Positions 19,745 through 30,899 of a stretch of 57,349 nt of DNA are shown piece by piece. The number at the start of each line of letters is the position of its first letter. The stretch's first letter is position 1. The stretch covers positions 648,835-706,183 of the forward strand of contig NZ_JXBK01000001.1 of NCBI RefSeq assembly GCF_000816495.1, written 5' to 3'. The translations under genes were made by a program, and so were the position numbers. Origin of the DNA: Acinetobacter harbinensis. Its GTDB lineage: Bacteria; Pseudomonadota; Gammaproteobacteria; Pseudomonadales; Moraxellaceae. A model generated the notes under the pieces. That model saw nothing but the letters and a program-made list of their open reading frames with translations, was not told where the DNA came from and made no database searches.

Positions 19745-20971
19745 TTAGACCACAGAACCCATTTGGAAGATTGGTAGATACATGGCAATGACCAAACCAC
19801 CCACCAGCACGCCCAGTACGGCCATAATCAACGGTTCCATCATCGAGGTTAAACCATCTACCGCATTATCAACTTCATTTTCAAAATAAGTGGCGACTTT
19901 ATCTAACATATCTTCCAGTGAACCCGATTCCTCACCAATGGCGACCATTTGTACGGCCATAGAGGGGAATCGATTGGTGACGCGCATGGCAAATTGCAAT
20001 TGTTGACCGGTAGAGACATCTTCACGAATTTTCATGACTGCTTCTTCATACACACAGTTGTTGGTGGCACCTGCGGTCGACTCCAAAGCATCAATCAGCG
20101 GTACACCGGCAGCAAAGGTGGTGGCTAAAGTTCGACTAAAACGTGCAATAATCGATTTATAGATCAAATCACCAAAAATAGGTGCTTTGAGTGCGGCTTT
20201 ATCGAGAAAATCTCGAAATTTTTTACTGCGTTTTTTGGCTTCCATAAAACCGGCAATCATAAAACCAATCGCAATAATTAAAATGAACCAATACTTTTGC
20301 ATCCATTCCGACATATTGACCACCATTTTGGTAAATGCCGGTAAATCTGCACCAAATGAGCTAAACAAATCTTGGAAAACAGGCACCACTTTGACCATCA
20401 AAATAATGGTTACAATTAAGGCCACAACCACGACTGCAGCTGGATATTTCATGGCTTTCTTAATTTTTTGCTTTAACAATTCACTTTTTTCTTTGTAGAT
20501 GGCCACGCGATCGAGCATGGTCTCTAACGCACCGGACTGCTCACCGGATTCAACCAATGAACAAAAAAGCTTGTCAAAATACTGTGGATATTTACGCAGT
20601 GCACCGGCGAAAGTATTACCGCCTTCCACTTCGCCTTTAATCCCCAACACCACTTCGCGCATCGACGGATTTTCCAGTCCTTCAGCGACGATTTCAAAAC
20701 TTTGTACCAAAGGTACGCCGGCTTTCATCATCGTGGCCAATTGACGGGTGAAAATCGTGATATCTGTTGTGGAGACCTTTTTTTTCATTAAGCCTTCAAG
20801 AATATTTTTGCGCTTTTCTCGAATGGTCTTAATGGTAATGCCTTGCTTACGTAAGGTCACTTTGGCCAGCGCCATATTACGTGCCGGTAATTCCCCTTTA
20901 AGTTTTGCCCCTTTACGGTCAATCCCTTCATAAGCAAAGGTGGGCATCATTTGTGCTTTTTTAACCGCCAT
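19745..20971 (-). CDS. pilC: Type IV pilus inner-membrane platform protein PilC
   Basis: PilC is the inner-membrane platform on which PilB and PilT act during pilus extension and retraction. The 408-residue protein has two T2SF/GspF domains separated by a membrane region, with about three to four membrane segments. Typical stretches are DITIFTRQLATMMKAGVPLV, FCSLVESGEQSGALE and, in the second copy, ARFSRTLATTFAAGVPLI and VAIGEESGSLEDML. It sits between pilB and pilD in the conserved order. Confidence 0.96.
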   Translation of the reverse strand: MAVKKAQMMPTFAYEGIDRKGAKLKGELPARNMALAKVTLRKQGITIKTIREKRKNILEGLMKKKVSTTDITIFTRQLATMMKAGVPLVQSFEIVAEGLENPSMREVVLGIKGEVEGGNTFAGALRKYPQYFDKLFCSLVESGEQSGALETMLDRVAIYKEKSELLKQKIKKAMKYPAAVVVVALIVTIILMVKVVPVFQDLFSSFGADLPAFTKMVVNMSEWMQKYWFILIIAIGFMIAGFMEAKKRSKKFRDFLDKAALKAPIFGDLIYKSIIARFSRTLATTFAAGVPLIDALESTAGATNNCVYEEAVMKIREDVSTGQQLQFAMRVTNRFPSMAVQMVAIGEESGSLEDMLDKVATYFENEVDNAVDGLTSMMEPLIMAVLGVLVGGLVIAMYLPIFQMGSVV

Positions 20972-21000
20972 GAATTTATCCTTATTTTTAAATGCTTGCT

Positions 21001-22713
21001 TTATTCACTGGTCACACGATTGACTTCTTGAAGAGAAGTTACCCCTTGCATGACCTTGATTAATCCTGAACGTCGTAAATTATTAAACCCCAATCTTGCC
21101 GATGCTGCTGCAATTTCAATTGCATTGCCATCTTCCATAATAATTTTTGAAATTTCAGGTGTGACTTTCATTACTTCATAAATCCCCACGCGACCTTTAT
21201 AGCCTTCGCGGCATTCTGCACATCCCACAGGTTGATACACATGAAAATCTGGATCTTTGAGATCTTCTGCGGTAAAGCCCATTTCCAATAAACTGCTGTC
21301 TGGAATATCTGCCAGTTCTTTACACTGTGCACATAAGCGTCGTGCTAGTCGCTGCGCAATCACCAAGTTGACCGAAGTTGCAATATTAAACGATGGCACG
21401 CCCATATTGCGTAAACGGGTTAACGTCTCGGGCGCACTGTTGGTGTGCAACGTCGACATCACCATATGGCCGGTTTGCGCCGCTTTAATGGCAATTTCGG
21501 CAGTTTCTAAATCTCGAATCTCACCGACCATTACAATATCTGGATCTTGACGTAAGAAAGATTTTAACGCCGCAGAGAAGGTCAGGCCCACTTTGGCATT
21601 CACGTTTACCTGATTAATGCCTTCTAAGTTAATCTCGACCGGATCTTCCGCGGTTGAAATATTGATATCTTCACGGTTGAGAATATTCAGACCGGTATAC
21701 AGTGAAACGGTTTTACCTGAACCAGTCGGTCCAGTGATCAGCAGCATGCCTTGAGGTTTATCCAAGGCCTGCATAAATAATTCTTTTTGCGCAGGCTCAT
21801 AACCTAAGGCATCAATCCCCAGCATAGCGCTGGAGGGATCTAAAATACGCAGAACTAATTTTTCACCAAACAAAGTTGGCAATGAGTTAACACGAAAGTC
21901 GATGGCTTTGGTTTTGGAGAGTTTAAGTTTAATACGGCCATCTTGAGGGAGGCGCTTTTCAGAAATATCCATTTGCGACATTACTTTTAAGCGTGAAGCT
22001 AAACGTGTGGCCAACTGTAACGGTGGGTTGGCAATTTGACGCAGTACACCATCGACACGGTAGCGCACTCGATAGCTTTTTTCGTACGGTTCAAAGTGTA
22101 AGTCGGAGGCGCCCATACGAATGGCATCAATCAGCAATTTATTAATATATTTAACAATTGGTGCTTCATCTGCCTGTTGTTCATTTTCATCATCTTGTTT
22201 TTGGGTTAAGTCTTCGACGCCTAAATCTAAATCAATGTCGTCATCAGAAAATTCAAAGCTGTCAGCTTGGGCAAAGTTGTTTTCAATTAATTTTTGTAAG
22301 ATGTGGTGTTCTACAATCACCGCTTCAATGTTCATTTTACTGCTGAAGCGAATTGCATCCATCGCATCCATATTGGTGGGATTGCTGGTGGCGATATACA
22401 GTAAATTGCCACGTTTAAAAATCGGTAAAATGCGATGCTTATTAATCAGCTTTTCATCGATACCTTCACGAATGATTTGAGCGGAATCGTAAACACTTAA
22501 ATCAAACAGCGGCTCACCAAATTCTTGTGAAATTTTCTCGGCAATTTGCAGTGAGGGAATTTTTAATTGATCAATTAGGAAAGGCACAATATCTTGATTG
22601 GCTTTTTTGGCGTCTATGATTGCATTCTGCATATTTTCAGCAGAAACGAAGCCCTCTTCAACCAAACGTCGAATGAAACCTGTAAATCTAGGTGAACCGT
22701 TCAATGCTGCCAT
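21001..22713 (-). CDS. pilB: Type IV pilus assembly ATPase PilB
   Basis: PilB is the hexameric cytoplasmic ATPase that powers pilus extension. The 570-residue protein has an N-terminal MshEN-type domain (about residues 1-150), then the secretion ATPase core with Walker A GPTGSGKT, an Asp box, Walker B with VGEIRDLETAEIA, and a His box. Near the C-terminus there is a tetracysteine zinc motif: CAQC, then CAEC after about 45 residues. The gene is first in the operon, with about 280 bases to the divergent tpiA. Confidence 0.96.
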   Translation of the reverse strand: MAALNGSPRFTGFIRRLVEEGFVSAENMQNAIIDAKKANQDIVPFLIDQLKIPSLQIAEKISQEFGEPLFDLSVYDSAQIIREGIDEKLINKHRILPIFKRGNLLYIATSNPTNMDAMDAIRFSSKMNIEAVIVEHHILQKLIENNFAQADSFEFSDDDIDLDLGVEDLTQKQDDENEQQADEAPIVKYINKLLIDAIRMGASDLHFEPYEKSYRVRYRVDGVLRQIANPPLQLATRLASRLKVMSQMDISEKRLPQDGRIKLKLSKTKAIDFRVNSLPTLFGEKLVLRILDPSSAMLGIDALGYEPAQKELFMQALDKPQGMLLITGPTGSGKTVSLYTGLNILNREDINISTAEDPVEINLEGINQVNVNAKVGLTFSAALKSFLRQDPDIVMVGEIRDLETAEIAIKAAQTGHMVMSTLHTNSAPETLTRLRNMGVPSFNIATSVNLVIAQRLARRLCAQCKELADIPDSSLLEMGFTAEDLKDPDFHVYQPVGCAECREGYKGRVGIYEVMKVTPEISKIIMEDGNAIEIAAASARLGFNNLRRSGLIKVMQGVTSLQEVNRVTSE

Positions 22714-22994
22714 GCTTTCATATGCCTACTAAATCGATTTGTTTATAATTGGTATCTTTAAATTATACTTTTGTTCGATAAAAATACCAAATCTGAAAAT
22801 GCCGCCATCTGCTTAATATTAGGTAAAACTTTGAACCAGTCGTAATTACAGGTGAAGGTTTTTGCTGCACTCATTAGAGCATGGATGATAAAAAATAAAA
22901 ATGGAATAAAGGGCCTGCGAAAAATTATCTAAACCCACTTAAATTCCGTGTAGAATATGCGCGGTTTATTGAATTGTTTTTAATAGGTTACTGT

Positions 22995-23786
22995 ATGTCG
23001 GGTTCGGCTATTACTCCTTGGGTTGTCGGCAATTGGAAAATGAACCCAATGCAGGCAGAGGCTCAGGCCTTGGTAAGTGGTTTTAAAAAATTATTGCAAA
23101 AGAATGAAATTAAACAAGAAGACTGTTATTTGGCGGTCGCGCCCACTTTGCTGGCTCTGGCTGAAGTTCAAGCACAGTTGGCAGATTCAGTGCGCGCAGT
23201 TTATAGCGTCGCACAAGATGTCTCAGCTATTGCCGGAACCGGTGCCTATACCGGTGAAGTCAGTGCTGAATTGTTGGTGGATCATCGTATTGAATGTGTC
23301 TTGATTGGACATTCAGAACGCCGCGAAATTTTTGCAGAAACTCCGGCCATGCTCAATGAAAAAGTTAAACATGCACTCAATGCAGGTCTAACCGTTATTT
23401 ACTGTGTCGGTGAGAGTTTAGCGCAGCGTGACAATGGTCAAGCAGAGCAGGTGGTATTGCAGCAAATTTGTGATATTGCCGCGGTGGTGACTGCGCAGCA
23501 ATGGCAGAAGGTGGTGGTGGCGTATGAGCCGATTTGGGCCATTGGTACCGGTAAAACTGCATCCCCAGCAGATGCGCAAGCCATGCATGCTAAAATCCGC
23601 CAAGGGTTGACCCAAATTACCCCGTTTGGCCCGAGTATGGCCATTTTATATGGCGGTAGTGTTAAAGCTGAAAATGCAGTAGAGTTGGCGGCCTGTCCAG
23701 ATATCAATGGTGCGCTGGTCGGTGGTGCATCGTTAACTGCTGAATCTTTTTACGAAATTGCTCAGGCATTTGCAAATACAAAATAA
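22995..23786 (+). CDS. tpiA: Triosephosphate isomerase
   Basis: TpiA interconverts dihydroxyacetone phosphate and glyceraldehyde 3-phosphate. Catalytic residues are K15 (GNWKMN), H106 (IGHSERRE) and E178 ([11 protein letters not shown]), and the phosphate-binding loop YGGSV is near the C-terminus. The longest frame starts at 22974; the ATG at 22995 begins the conserved sequence and gives 263 residues. It is followed after 13 bases by secG. The gap upstream is shared with the divergent pilB gene. Confidence 0.97.
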   Translation: MSGSAITPWVVGNWKMNPMQAEAQALVSGFKKLLQKNEIKQEDCYLAVAPTLLALAEVQAQLADSVRAVYSVAQDVSAIAGTGAYTGEVSAELLVDHRIECVLIGHSERREIFAETPAMLNEKVKHALNAGLTVIYCVGESLAQRDNGQAEQVVLQQICDIAAVVTAQQWQKVVVAYEPIWAIGTGKTASPADAQAMHAKIRQGLTQITPFGPSMAILYGGSVKAENAVELAACPDINGALVGGASLTAESFYEIAQAFANTK

Positions 23787-23799
23787 TTAGGAGTTCAGC

Positions 23800-24129
23800 A
23801 TGCAAACTTTTGTGCTGGTAATACATATTATCTTAGCCGTTTTAATGATTGTCTTGATTCTGGTGCAGCACGGTAAAGGTGCAGATGCAGGCGCATCATT
23901 TGGTGGTGGCGGAGCAGCAACGGTGTTTGGTGCTTCAGGTTCCGCGAATTTCTTAACACGCTTAACTGCTGTTTTAACGGCACTATTTTTTATCACCAGT
24001 TTAAGCTTGGCCGTGTTTGCCAAACGACAAACCACGGATGCCTATAGCTTAAAGTCAGTACAAAGCACGACTACTGCACCGGCTGCGTTGGGTGAAACTT
24101 CACCAGTTGCACCAAAAAGCGCAGAATAA
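23800..24129 (+). CDS. secG: Protein translocase subunit SecG
   Basis: SecG is the small auxiliary subunit of the SecYEG translocon. The 109-residue protein has two membrane helices flanking the conserved loop [28 protein letters not shown], which is diagnostic. The C-terminal tail is rich in Thr and Ala. It is just downstream of tpiA and is followed by the tRNA-Leu gene. Its stop codon is about 50 bases from the tRNA, so the tRNA may be partly read through from here. Confidence 0.96.
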   Translation: MQTFVLVIHIILAVLMIVLILVQHGKGADAGASFGGGGAATVFGASGSANFLTRLTAVLTALFFITSLSLAVFAKRQTTDAYSLKSVQSTTTAPAALGETSPVAPKSAE

Positions 24130-24182
24130 GGCGATTTAGTCCTTTCTTTTTGCAGATGATACGACTAGAATGCGACACAGCT

Positions 24183-24267
24183 GCGGTGGTGGTGGAATTG
24201 GTAGACACGCTACCTTGAGGTGGTAGTGCCTTCGGGCGTGGGGGTTCAAGTCCCCCCTTCCGCACCA
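24183..24267 (+). tRNA. tRNA-Leu(GAG)
   Basis: A class II tRNA of 85 nt with the CCA end encoded. The anticodon stem CTACC/GGTAG encloses TTGAGGT, so the anticodon is GAG. The D-loop (GAATTGGTAGA), long variable arm (GTGCC...GGGC) and T-loop (TTCAAGT between GGGGG and CCCCC) are normal. The acceptor stem pairs GCGGTGG with CTTCCGC, which gives a U-U mismatch at position 5:68 and a G-U pair at 6:67. Synteny matches leuU of E. coli, which is also downstream of secG. Confidence 0.95.
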
Positions 24268-24313
24268 ACTTGTAATCCAGAACATAAGTTGGTGTGTGCA
24301 GCAAATCTGTTGA

Positions 24314-24390
<77 letters not shown>

Positions 24391-24462
24391 ATACTATTTA
24401 GAGGTAAACTAAATAGGTCATTTAAAATATATTTAAATGATGATTGAATTTTTACAGGTCGA

Positions 24463-24539
<77 letters not shown>

Positions 24540-24588
24540 CTTTTGATTGAGGTGCAACTTAATCAAGCAATCTTTGAGAAGTTTTTGA

Positions 24589-24617
24589 TTGAAAACACTC
24601 AGTGAATTGTATATAAT
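24589..24617 (+). promoter_or_regulatory. Sigma-70 promoter directly ahead of initiator tRNA copy 3
   Basis: TTGAAA and TATAAT are separated by exactly 17 bases (24595-24611), a near-consensus sigma-70 promoter. The -10 ends 13 bases before the mature tRNA, so transcription would start only a few bases upstream of it. Confidence 0.75.
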
Positions 24618-24630
24618 TTTTGCACGTTGT

Positions 24631-24707
<77 letters not shown>

Positions 24708-24715
24708 AGTTTCTA

Positions 24716-24744
24716 AAAGGCTCACAAACATGGTGGGCCTTTTT
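24716..24744 (+). terminator. Terminator after the tRNA array
   Basis: AAAGGCTCAC pairs with GTGGGCCTTT (one G-U pair) and is followed by a T-run. It lies just beyond tRNA copy 3. Partial readthrough into rimP is possible, as known for metY in E. coli. Confidence 0.75.
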
Positions 24745-24918
24745 GCACAGTGGACTTTGGTTTTTCTGTGTACACAGGGGCGATTACGCCCTTTTTTATT
24801 GGCTATCGTGTAGTGTCGACATCCATTGGTCAAATTGTCATGTTTCACTACTAATATAGTTGAGTTAGTCTGAACTGGTCACATTGACCATTGAATCGCA
24901 CAACAATGACGAGAGTAA

Positions 24919-25443
24919 ATGAAGCTATCAAATAAAACCCAAGCACTTCAAGACCTAATCGCTCCTGCAGTGCAAGCTTGTAATGTAGATCTTTGGGGTA
25001 TCGATTTTGTTCCTCAAGGTAAACGTTCTTTATTGCGTATCTATATTGACAAAGCCAACCAAAACAACACGCAACCTGTCATGAATGAAGAAGGTGAGCT
25101 TGTAGAAGGTCAAGGTATTGGCGTACAAGACTGTGTTCGCGTAACGCAGCAAGTAGGCGCAATGCTTGATGTCCATGATCCAATCTCGGGCGAATATTCC
25201 CTTGAAGTCTCTTCTCCGGGCTGGGATCGTCCATTCTTTCAATTGAGCCAAATGCCAGCTTATATCGGACAACAGATTGCTTTACGTCTAATTAGCGCGG
25301 TAGATAATCGTCGTAAATTTCAAGCGAAACTCATTGCAGTGGATCTTGAGACTGAAATGATTCAAGTTGAAGTCGATAACCAACAGATACTTGAAATAGA
25401 CAGTCATAACATCGACAAATCCAATTTGATCTATCAAGATTAA
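24919..25443 (+). CDS. rimP: Ribosome maturation factor RimP
   Basis: RimP helps mature the 30S subunit by assisting binding of early ribosomal proteins to 16S rRNA. The 174-residue protein has the two RimP domains, with [20 protein letters not shown] and [14 protein letters not shown] as the recognisable core. The ribosome binding site (GACGAGAG) is good. It starts the rimP-nusA-infB-rbfA operon and is preceded by about 170 bases that contain a short inverted repeat (TGGTCA-CAT-TGACCA, 24876-24890). Confidence 0.95.
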   Translation: MKLSNKTQALQDLIAPAVQACNVDLWGIDFVPQGKRSLLRIYIDKANQNNTQPVMNEEGELVEGQGIGVQDCVRVTQQVGAMLDVHDPISGEYSLEVSSPGWDRPFFQLSQMPAYIGQQIALRLISAVDNRRKFQAKLIAVDLETEMIQVEVDNQQILEIDSHNIDKSNLIYQD

Positions 25444-25482
25444 TTCATTCCATAAATAAGAATCTGAACGAATAGGTGACTT

Positions 25483-26967
25483 ATGGCTCGTGAAATTCTT
25501 ACCGTAGTAGAAACGGTTAGTAACGAAAAAGGTGTAAGTCGTGATGCAATTTTTGAAGCGCTTGAACAAGCTTTAGTTGCCGCGACGAAAAAGAAATTTT
25601 ACGAAGGCACTCACGCAGAAGAAGCAGAGTTACGTGTTGAGATTGATCGTAAAACTGGCGATTACCGTACTTTCCGTCAATGGGAAGTGGTGGCCGATGA
25701 AGATCATGAAATGCCCGCGTGTCAGGATGCAATTTCTGACTTAGACCCTGAACAGTGGTCAATCGGTGACATTCGTGAACTTGAAGTTGAATCGATTGAT
25801 TTTGGTCGAATTGCAGCACAAATTGCCAAACAGGTGATTGTGCAAAAAATTCGTGAAGCGGAACGTGCGCTGATTGCAGACGCGTATGAATCTAAAGTCG
25901 GTGAACTCATCTACGGTGAAGTGAAAAAACAAACCAAAGATGGCTTTATTATTGACTTAGGTGAAAATGCTGAAGCCTATCTTTCACGTGAAGAGATGAT
26001 TCCAAAAGAGATTCTTCGTCCTAAACAACGTATGAACGCTATTTTATATGGTGTGAATCGTGAAGGTCGCGGCGCACAGTTATTGTTAACTCGCGCACGT
26101 CCTGAAATGTTGATGGCGTTGATGAAAAAAGAGATTCCAGAAATCTCTGAAGAAATCATCGAGATTAAAGCCGCTGCCCGTCAACCGGGTGTTCGTGCTA
26201 AAATCGCGGTGAAAACCAACGATCATCGTATTGATCCTGTTGGTGCATGTATTGGTATGCGTGGTACACGTATCCAAGCCGTGCAATCAGAGTTAAATGG
26301 TGAGCGTATTGATGTTGTGGTGTGGTCGGATGATCCGGCGCAGTACATCGCCAGTGCTTTAGAGCCGGCTGATGTATCAAGCATCGTGATTGATGAAGAT
26401 GCTCATAGTGCCACCATCATTTTCGCAGCGACCGATCAATTGGCGCGTGCCATTGGCTCACAAGGTCAAAATGTCCGTTTGGCGTCTGAATTAACAGGCT
26501 ACAAATTGGATATGATGCTCGAAGAAGAGTTTTATGCGCGTCAACAAAATGAAGCTCAACAGTATTTAGACATGTTTGTAAGTCGTCTAGATATTGAAGA
26601 AGATTTGGCGATGGCTTTGGTTGAAATGGGCTTTACTTCTTTAGAAGAAATTGCTTATGTTCCAGCTGAAACATTCGATGAAATTGAGTTAGATGAAGAC
26701 ACTGTTGAATTATTGCAAAGCCGTGCAAAAGAAATTACATTGGCCGATGCTTTAAAACAACAAGAAAACATCCAAGATCCAAGTGCAGAACTTGTTGCAA
26801 TGGACGGAATGACTCAGGAAATCGCGTATGCACTCGCTGCTCGCGGTGTGGTAACAGTAGATGATTTGGCAGACCAAGCGACTGACGATATTGAAGATAT
26901 TGAAGGTTTAGGTGCTGAAAAAGCAGGCCAACTCATTATGAAAGCGCGCGAATCATGGTTTAACTAG
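25483..26967 (+). CDS. nusA: Transcription termination/antitermination protein NusA
   Basis: NusA binds RNA polymerase and nascent RNA and modulates pausing, termination and antitermination. The 494-residue protein has the N-terminal polymerase-binding domain (1-130), an S1 domain (about 135-200), and two KH domains including [25 protein letters not shown] and [15 protein letters not shown]. Two acidic helix-hairpin-helix repeats follow at the C-terminus. It follows rimP after about 40 bases and is followed by infB after 10. Confidence 0.97.
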   Translation: MAREILTVVETVSNEKGVSRDAIFEALEQALVAATKKKFYEGTHAEEAELRVEIDRKTGDYRTFRQWEVVADEDHEMPACQDAISDLDPEQWSIGDIRELEVESIDFGRIAAQIAKQVIVQKIREAERALIADAYESKVGELIYGEVKKQTKDGFIIDLGENAEAYLSREEMIPKEILRPKQRMNAILYGVNREGRGAQLLLTRARPEMLMALMKKEIPEISEEIIEIKAAARQPGVRAKIAVKTNDHRIDPVGACIGMRGTRIQAVQSELNGERIDVVVWSDDPAQYIASALEPADVSSIVIDEDAHSATIIFAATDQLARAIGSQGQNVRLASELTGYKLDMMLEEEFYARQQNEAQQYLDMFVSRLDIEEDLAMALVEMGFTSLEEIAYVPAETFDEIELDEDTVELLQSRAKEITLADALKQQENIQDPSAELVAMDGMTQEIAYALAARGVVTVDDLADQATDDIEDIEGLGAEKAGQLIMKARESWFN

Positions 26968-26977
26968 GAGGAAATAT

Positions 26978-29692
26978 ATGACGGACAAGTCGATTAAAGA
27001 GTTAGCTCTCAGCGTAGCAAGTCCAGTTGAGAAGCTCCTAGAGCAGGTTCGTGATGCAGGTTTACCGCAACGTAAAGCTGATGATATTATTTCCACTGAA
27101 CAACAAAGTACCCTCGTTAGTCATTTGAAGAAAATTCATGGCCAAGACGATGGGCATGCAGGAAAAATCACGTTGAAACGTAAAACAACCAGTACTGCTA
27201 AAGTAGCAAGTACCTCAGGTAAGGCGAAAACCATTAATGTAGAAGTTCGCAAGAAGCATACATTTACCAAGCCGGACCCTGAACAAATTAGAGCTGAAGC
27301 ATTGGCAAAAGCACAAGGTCAAAAAGTTGCAACTACTGCAGCAGTTGAACCGAAAGCGGCTGCATCTGTAGATGCCAACAAACAATCAGGCGTATCGAAA
27401 GCGACACAAAATTTAGAAGCAATGCGTGCGGCTGCAAAGCAAGTCACTGCAAAGCAAGAAGTTTCTAAAGCTGCTGTTGTGGTAACGCGTAAATCCAATA
27501 ACAAACCGATTGTTAAACAAACGGTTAAAATCACTGAAACCGCAGAACAAAAGAAAGTACGTGAAGCGCAATCTGCTCAATTAAAAGCAGTTGAAGAAGC
27601 AGCACGTCGTAAATCAGCGGAAGAAGGTCAACAACGTACGCTTGAACAAATGCGTCAAATGGCTTCTAAGTACACGGCTGAAGATACCACTGCGACCATT
27701 CGTGTCGTGGATGATTCTCCGTTGGCTGCTGGCCTTGTGGGTCAGGCGTATGAAGATTCATTTGCCAAAGAAGACCGTGAAATTAAACGTGGTAGCAATA
27801 CCCCCAGCACGCGTGCACCGAAGAAAGGCGGACGTCGTGGTCAAGAAGAAAAATCGTTTAGCAGTAACCAGCATAAACGTGGCTTAAAAACCAGTCAGTC
27901 TGATAAGCATGGTTTTGAAAAGCCGGTGAAGAAACAGGTTTATGATGTTGAAATTGGTGAAACCATTGTTGTTGCCGATTTGGCACAAAAAATGGCCATC
28001 AAGGTACGTGAAGTTATTAAATCGCTTATGAAAATGGGCGAATTGGTTACGCAAAATCAAGCAATTGAGCAAGATGTGGCGGCACTTGTGGTTGAAGAAA
28101 TGGGTCATAACCCAGTTCGTGTATCTGATACACAAGCCGAAGATAACTTAATGGAAGCGGCTGAAGAAGCGCGTGGCGTTCAAACCACTCGTGCACCAGT
28201 TGTGACGATTATGGGTCACGTTGACCATGGTAAAACCTCATTGCTTGACCGTATTCGTCGCACCAAAGTGGCAGCGGGCGAGGCAGGTGGGATTACCCAG
28301 CATATTGGTGCGTATCATGTAAAAACGGATAAAGGTATTATCACGTTCTTAGATACCCCAGGACATGCCGCGTTTACCTCAATGCGTTCACGTGGTGCAA
28401 AAGCCACTGATATTGTGGTGTTGGTTGTTGCAGCAGATGATGGTGTTATGCCACAAACTGCAGAAGCCATTGATCATGCACGTGCTGCCGGTACGCCGAT
28501 CATTGTTGCCATCAATAAGATGGACAAAGAATCTGCTGATCCAGATCGCGTGATGACTGAATTGACCACCAAACAAATCGTGCCTGAACAATGGGGTGGT
28601 GATGTACCAATCGCCATGGTTTCAGCGCATTCTGGTCAAGGCATTGATGAGCTTCTCGATCTTATTTTAATCCAATCAGAAATGCTTGAATTAAAAGCCT
28701 CTGAAGAAGGTGCTGCACAAGGTGTGGTCATTGAAGCACGTGTCGATAAAGATCGTGGTGCAGTGGCGTCTATTCTGGTACAAAATGGTACGTTGAATGT
28801 CGGTGACTTGGTGCTTGCTGGTTCATCTTACGGTCGTGTTCGTGCGATGGTGGATGAAAATGGTAAACGCATTCAATCCGCGGGTCCTTCAATTCCAGTG
28901 GAAATTTTAGGTCTACCTGAAGCGCCAATGGCAGGTGATGAAGTTCTTGTTGTCAACGATGAGAAAAAAGCACGTGAAGTTGCTGATGCGCGTATGTCTC
29001 GTGAACGTGAAAAACGTCTTGAGCGTCAAAGTGCGATGCGTTTAGAAAATATCATGGCATCGATGGGCAAAAAAGATGTGCCTTATGTGAATGTGGTACT
29101 CAAAACTGATGTACGTGGTACGTTGGAAGCCTTAACGGTTGCATTAAGCGCATTGGCCACGGATGAAGTTCGCGTTCGTGTGATTGGTTCAGGAGTTGGT
29201 GCAATCACTGAATCTGACGTGACCTTAGCTGAATCTTCTGAAGCTGTATTGCTTGGCTTTAACGTTCGTGCGGATACTACTGCACGTCAAAAAGCAGATG
29301 CAGACGGCATTGATATTCGTTACTACAGCATCATTTATGAATTGATTGATGATGTAAAAGCGGCAATGAGCGGTAAGCTTGCACCTGAACATCGTGAGAC
29401 GATTCTAGGTGTAGCGCAAGTACGTGAAGTATTCCACTCAAGTAAATTTGGTGCAGCTGCAGGCTGTATGGTACTTGAAGGTATGTTGCATCGTAATAAA
29501 CCAATCCGTGTTCTTCGTGATGATGTGGTGGTGTTCCAAGGTGAACTTGAATCACTTCGTCGTTATAAAGAAGTGGTCGAAGAAGTTCGTGCCGGTATGG
29601 AATGTGGTTTAGCCGTGAAAGGTTATAAAGACATCAAAGCACTCGATAAAATCGAAGTTTATGATGTGCAATTGATTAAACGGAGTCTTTAA
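26978..29692 (+). CDS. infB: Translation initiation factor IF-2
   Basis: IF-2 brings initiator fMet-tRNA to the 30S subunit and promotes subunit joining, using GTP. The 904-residue protein has the short IF2 N-terminal module ([20 protein letters not shown]), a long Lys/Ala/Glu-rich linker, and the IF2_N domain near residue 300. The G domain follows from about residue 413 (GHVDHGKT, then [12 protein letters not shown] and NKMDK), and then the C-terminal fMet-binding domain. It follows nusA after a GGAGG ribosome binding site. The last base of its TAA overlaps the ATG of rbfA. Confidence 0.97.
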   Translation: MTDKSIKELALSVASPVEKLLEQVRDAGLPQRKADDIISTEQQSTLVSHLKKIHGQDDGHAGKITLKRKTTSTAKVASTSGKAKTINVEVRKKHTFTKPDPEQIRAEALAKAQGQKVATTAAVEPKAAASVDANKQSGVSKATQNLEAMRAAAKQVTAKQEVSKAAVVVTRKSNNKPIVKQTVKITETAEQKKVREAQSAQLKAVEEAARRKSAEEGQQRTLEQMRQMASKYTAEDTTATIRVVDDSPLAAGLVGQAYEDSFAKEDREIKRGSNTPSTRAPKKGGRRGQEEKSFSSNQHKRGLKTSQSDKHGFEKPVKKQVYDVEIGETIVVADLAQKMAIKVREVIKSLMKMGELVTQNQAIEQDVAALVVEEMGHNPVRVSDTQAEDNLMEAAEEARGVQTTRAPVVTIMGHVDHGKTSLLDRIRRTKVAAGEAGGITQHIGAYHVKTDKGIITFLDTPGHAAFTSMRSRGAKATDIVVLVVAADDGVMPQTAEAIDHARAAGTPIIVAINKMDKESADPDRVMTELTTKQIVPEQWGGDVPIAMVSAHSGQGIDELLDLILIQSEMLELKASEEGAAQGVVIEARVDKDRGAVASILVQNGTLNVGDLVLAGSSYGRVRAMVDENGKRIQSAGPSIPVEILGLPEAPMAGDEVLVVNDEKKAREVADARMSREREKRLERQSAMRLENIMASMGKKDVPYVNVVLKTDVRGTLEALTVALSALATDEVRVRVIGSGVGAITESDVTLAESSEAVLLGFNVRADTTARQKADADGIDIRYYSIIYELIDDVKAAMSGKLAPEHRETILGVAQVREVFHSSKFGAAAGCMVLEGMLHRNKPIRVLRDDVVVFQGELESLRRYKEVVEEVRAGMECGLAVKGYKDIKALDKIEVYDVQLIKRSL

Positions 29693-30102
29693 TGGCGGGT
29701 AGTCAGCGTCTTAAGCGTATGGGCGATACAGTACAGCGTGAGTTGTCAGAACTGATTCGTCAAGAGCTTAAAGATCCACGCTTAGGTGGTCTGGTGACCA
29801 TCTCTGCGGTGAAGGTTAGTGCAGACTTAGGATATGCCGAAGTTTATGTCACCATCATGGGTCGTGAATTGGGCGATGAACAAAGTGAAGTGGCCAATAA
29901 AGAAACTTTATTTGTACTGAATGGTGCTGCTGGTTTCTTACGTCATGAATTGGGTCGTCGTATTAAGACACGTGTCACGCCGCGTTTGCGTTTCCATTAT
30001 GACAAAACCAATGCCTATGGTAACTATATGTTTGGTCTGATTGCAGAAGCAGTGAAGGACTTACCACCGGTTACTGATGATGCAAAACCAGAGAATGAAT
30101 AA
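29692..30102 (+). CDS. rbfA: 30S ribosome-binding factor RbfA
   Basis: RbfA binds immature 30S subunits and is needed for processing of the 16S rRNA 5' end and for cold adaptation. The 136-residue protein has the small KH-like fold, with LIRQELKDPRLGGLVTISAVKVSADLGYAEVYV and LRHELGRRI, and RVTPRLRFHYDK near the C-terminus. The start overlaps the infB stop (TAATG), so translation is coupled. A strong terminator follows. In E. coli truB and rpsO come next; here a convergent antiporter operon does, so local order differs. Confidence 0.95.
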   Translation: MAGSQRLKRMGDTVQRELSELIRQELKDPRLGGLVTISAVKVSADLGYAEVYVTIMGRELGDEQSEVANKETLFVLNGAAGFLRHELGRRIKTRVTPRLRFHYDKTNAYGNYMFGLIAEAVKDLPPVTDDAKPENE

Positions 30103-30126
30103 TTAATACGGCGCAAGCTGTATGCC

Positions 30127-30154
30127 AAAAAGCCACCTTCGGGTGGCTTTTTTT
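30127..30154 (+). terminator. Intrinsic terminator of the rimP-nusA-infB-rbfA operon
   Basis: AAAAAGCCACC pairs with GGTGGCTTTTT around a TTCG tetraloop, followed by more T residues. It lies 25 bases past the rbfA stop. Confidence 0.92.
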
Positions 30155-30509
30155 ATTTTGATTTAGCTGTTTTCAACAGGATTATGCTGCTGAGCTTAGC
30201 TGAAATTAAGAGAGGTTTGTTGATTGGCGCATATCTAAAATTTAGGATAAAAGTATGATTTATACGCCCTGCATCTAAGTCGAATAAGTGCATATAGTGA
30301 TACATCAGAAATTGTTGAGCTTAAAAAGAGCGCATGGGTGAATGAGAATCCGAACCAAGCGCATTGTGTAGGCATGGTTGACGCGTAGTAGATTAGAATT
30401 TTTTATGCTCGATGTCATGGTTTTGAGCGTATTTGGATGGAAATTTTATCGCATCAAAGCAATTGCTGCTGCAGAGAATACAGGCCGCAACAGCGGCAGG
30501 GCAGTCATG
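30155..30509. other. Gene-free interval between the rbfA terminator and mnhG
   Basis: About 350 bases between two converging operons. I see no supported gene or RNA. Open frames on the plus strand here run antisense into mnhG and look like shadows. Confidence 0.5.
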
Positions 30510-30887
30510 TTATTTTTTTTGCACGGGACGACGTGTTCGGTGGCGCTGCCAAGGCAGAGGGCGTTCTAAAGCTTCCGGCACTTCACCGCCGGTAGAGCGT
30601 AAGCGTAAATGCAGCGCTGCTTGTGCCATCAAATTGGCGGAAACCGGTGCCGTAATAAAAACCAATAAGGTAATGAGAATTTCGGCGAAACCGAAACGGC
30701 CATTCATCGCGGCAAAAAGAATAGCCGCAATTAAAAAGCTGCCGAGACCCAATGTACTCGATTTGGTCGGGGCATGCAGTCGCATAAATAAGTCTGGTAG
30801 ACGAACCATACCGATTCCGCCGACCAAAATAAAAAATGCGCCAATCAGTAAAAAAATAGAGACCAGAATTTCCATTACAAGTTGCAT
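30510..30887 (-). CDS. mnhG: Cation/proton antiporter subunit G (MnhG/PhaG type)
   Basis: This is the smallest-domain subunit of the multisubunit Mrp-type Na+ or K+/H+ antiporter in the inner membrane. The 125-residue protein has three membrane helices and the family stretch LVGGIGMVRLPDLFMRLHAPTKSSTLG. Its C-terminal tail is Arg-rich. The ATG has an AGGAAGG site. It is the last gene of the operon, 12 bases after mnhF. The transported ion cannot be told from sequence. Confidence 0.93.
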   Translation of the reverse strand: MQLVMEILVSIFLLIGAFFILVGGIGMVRLPDLFMRLHAPTKSSTLGLGSFLIAAILFAAMNGRFGFAEILITLLVFITAPVSANLMAQAALHLRLRSTGGEVPEALERPLPWQRHRTRRPVQKK

Positions 30888-30899
30888 TGTGTGTCCTTC

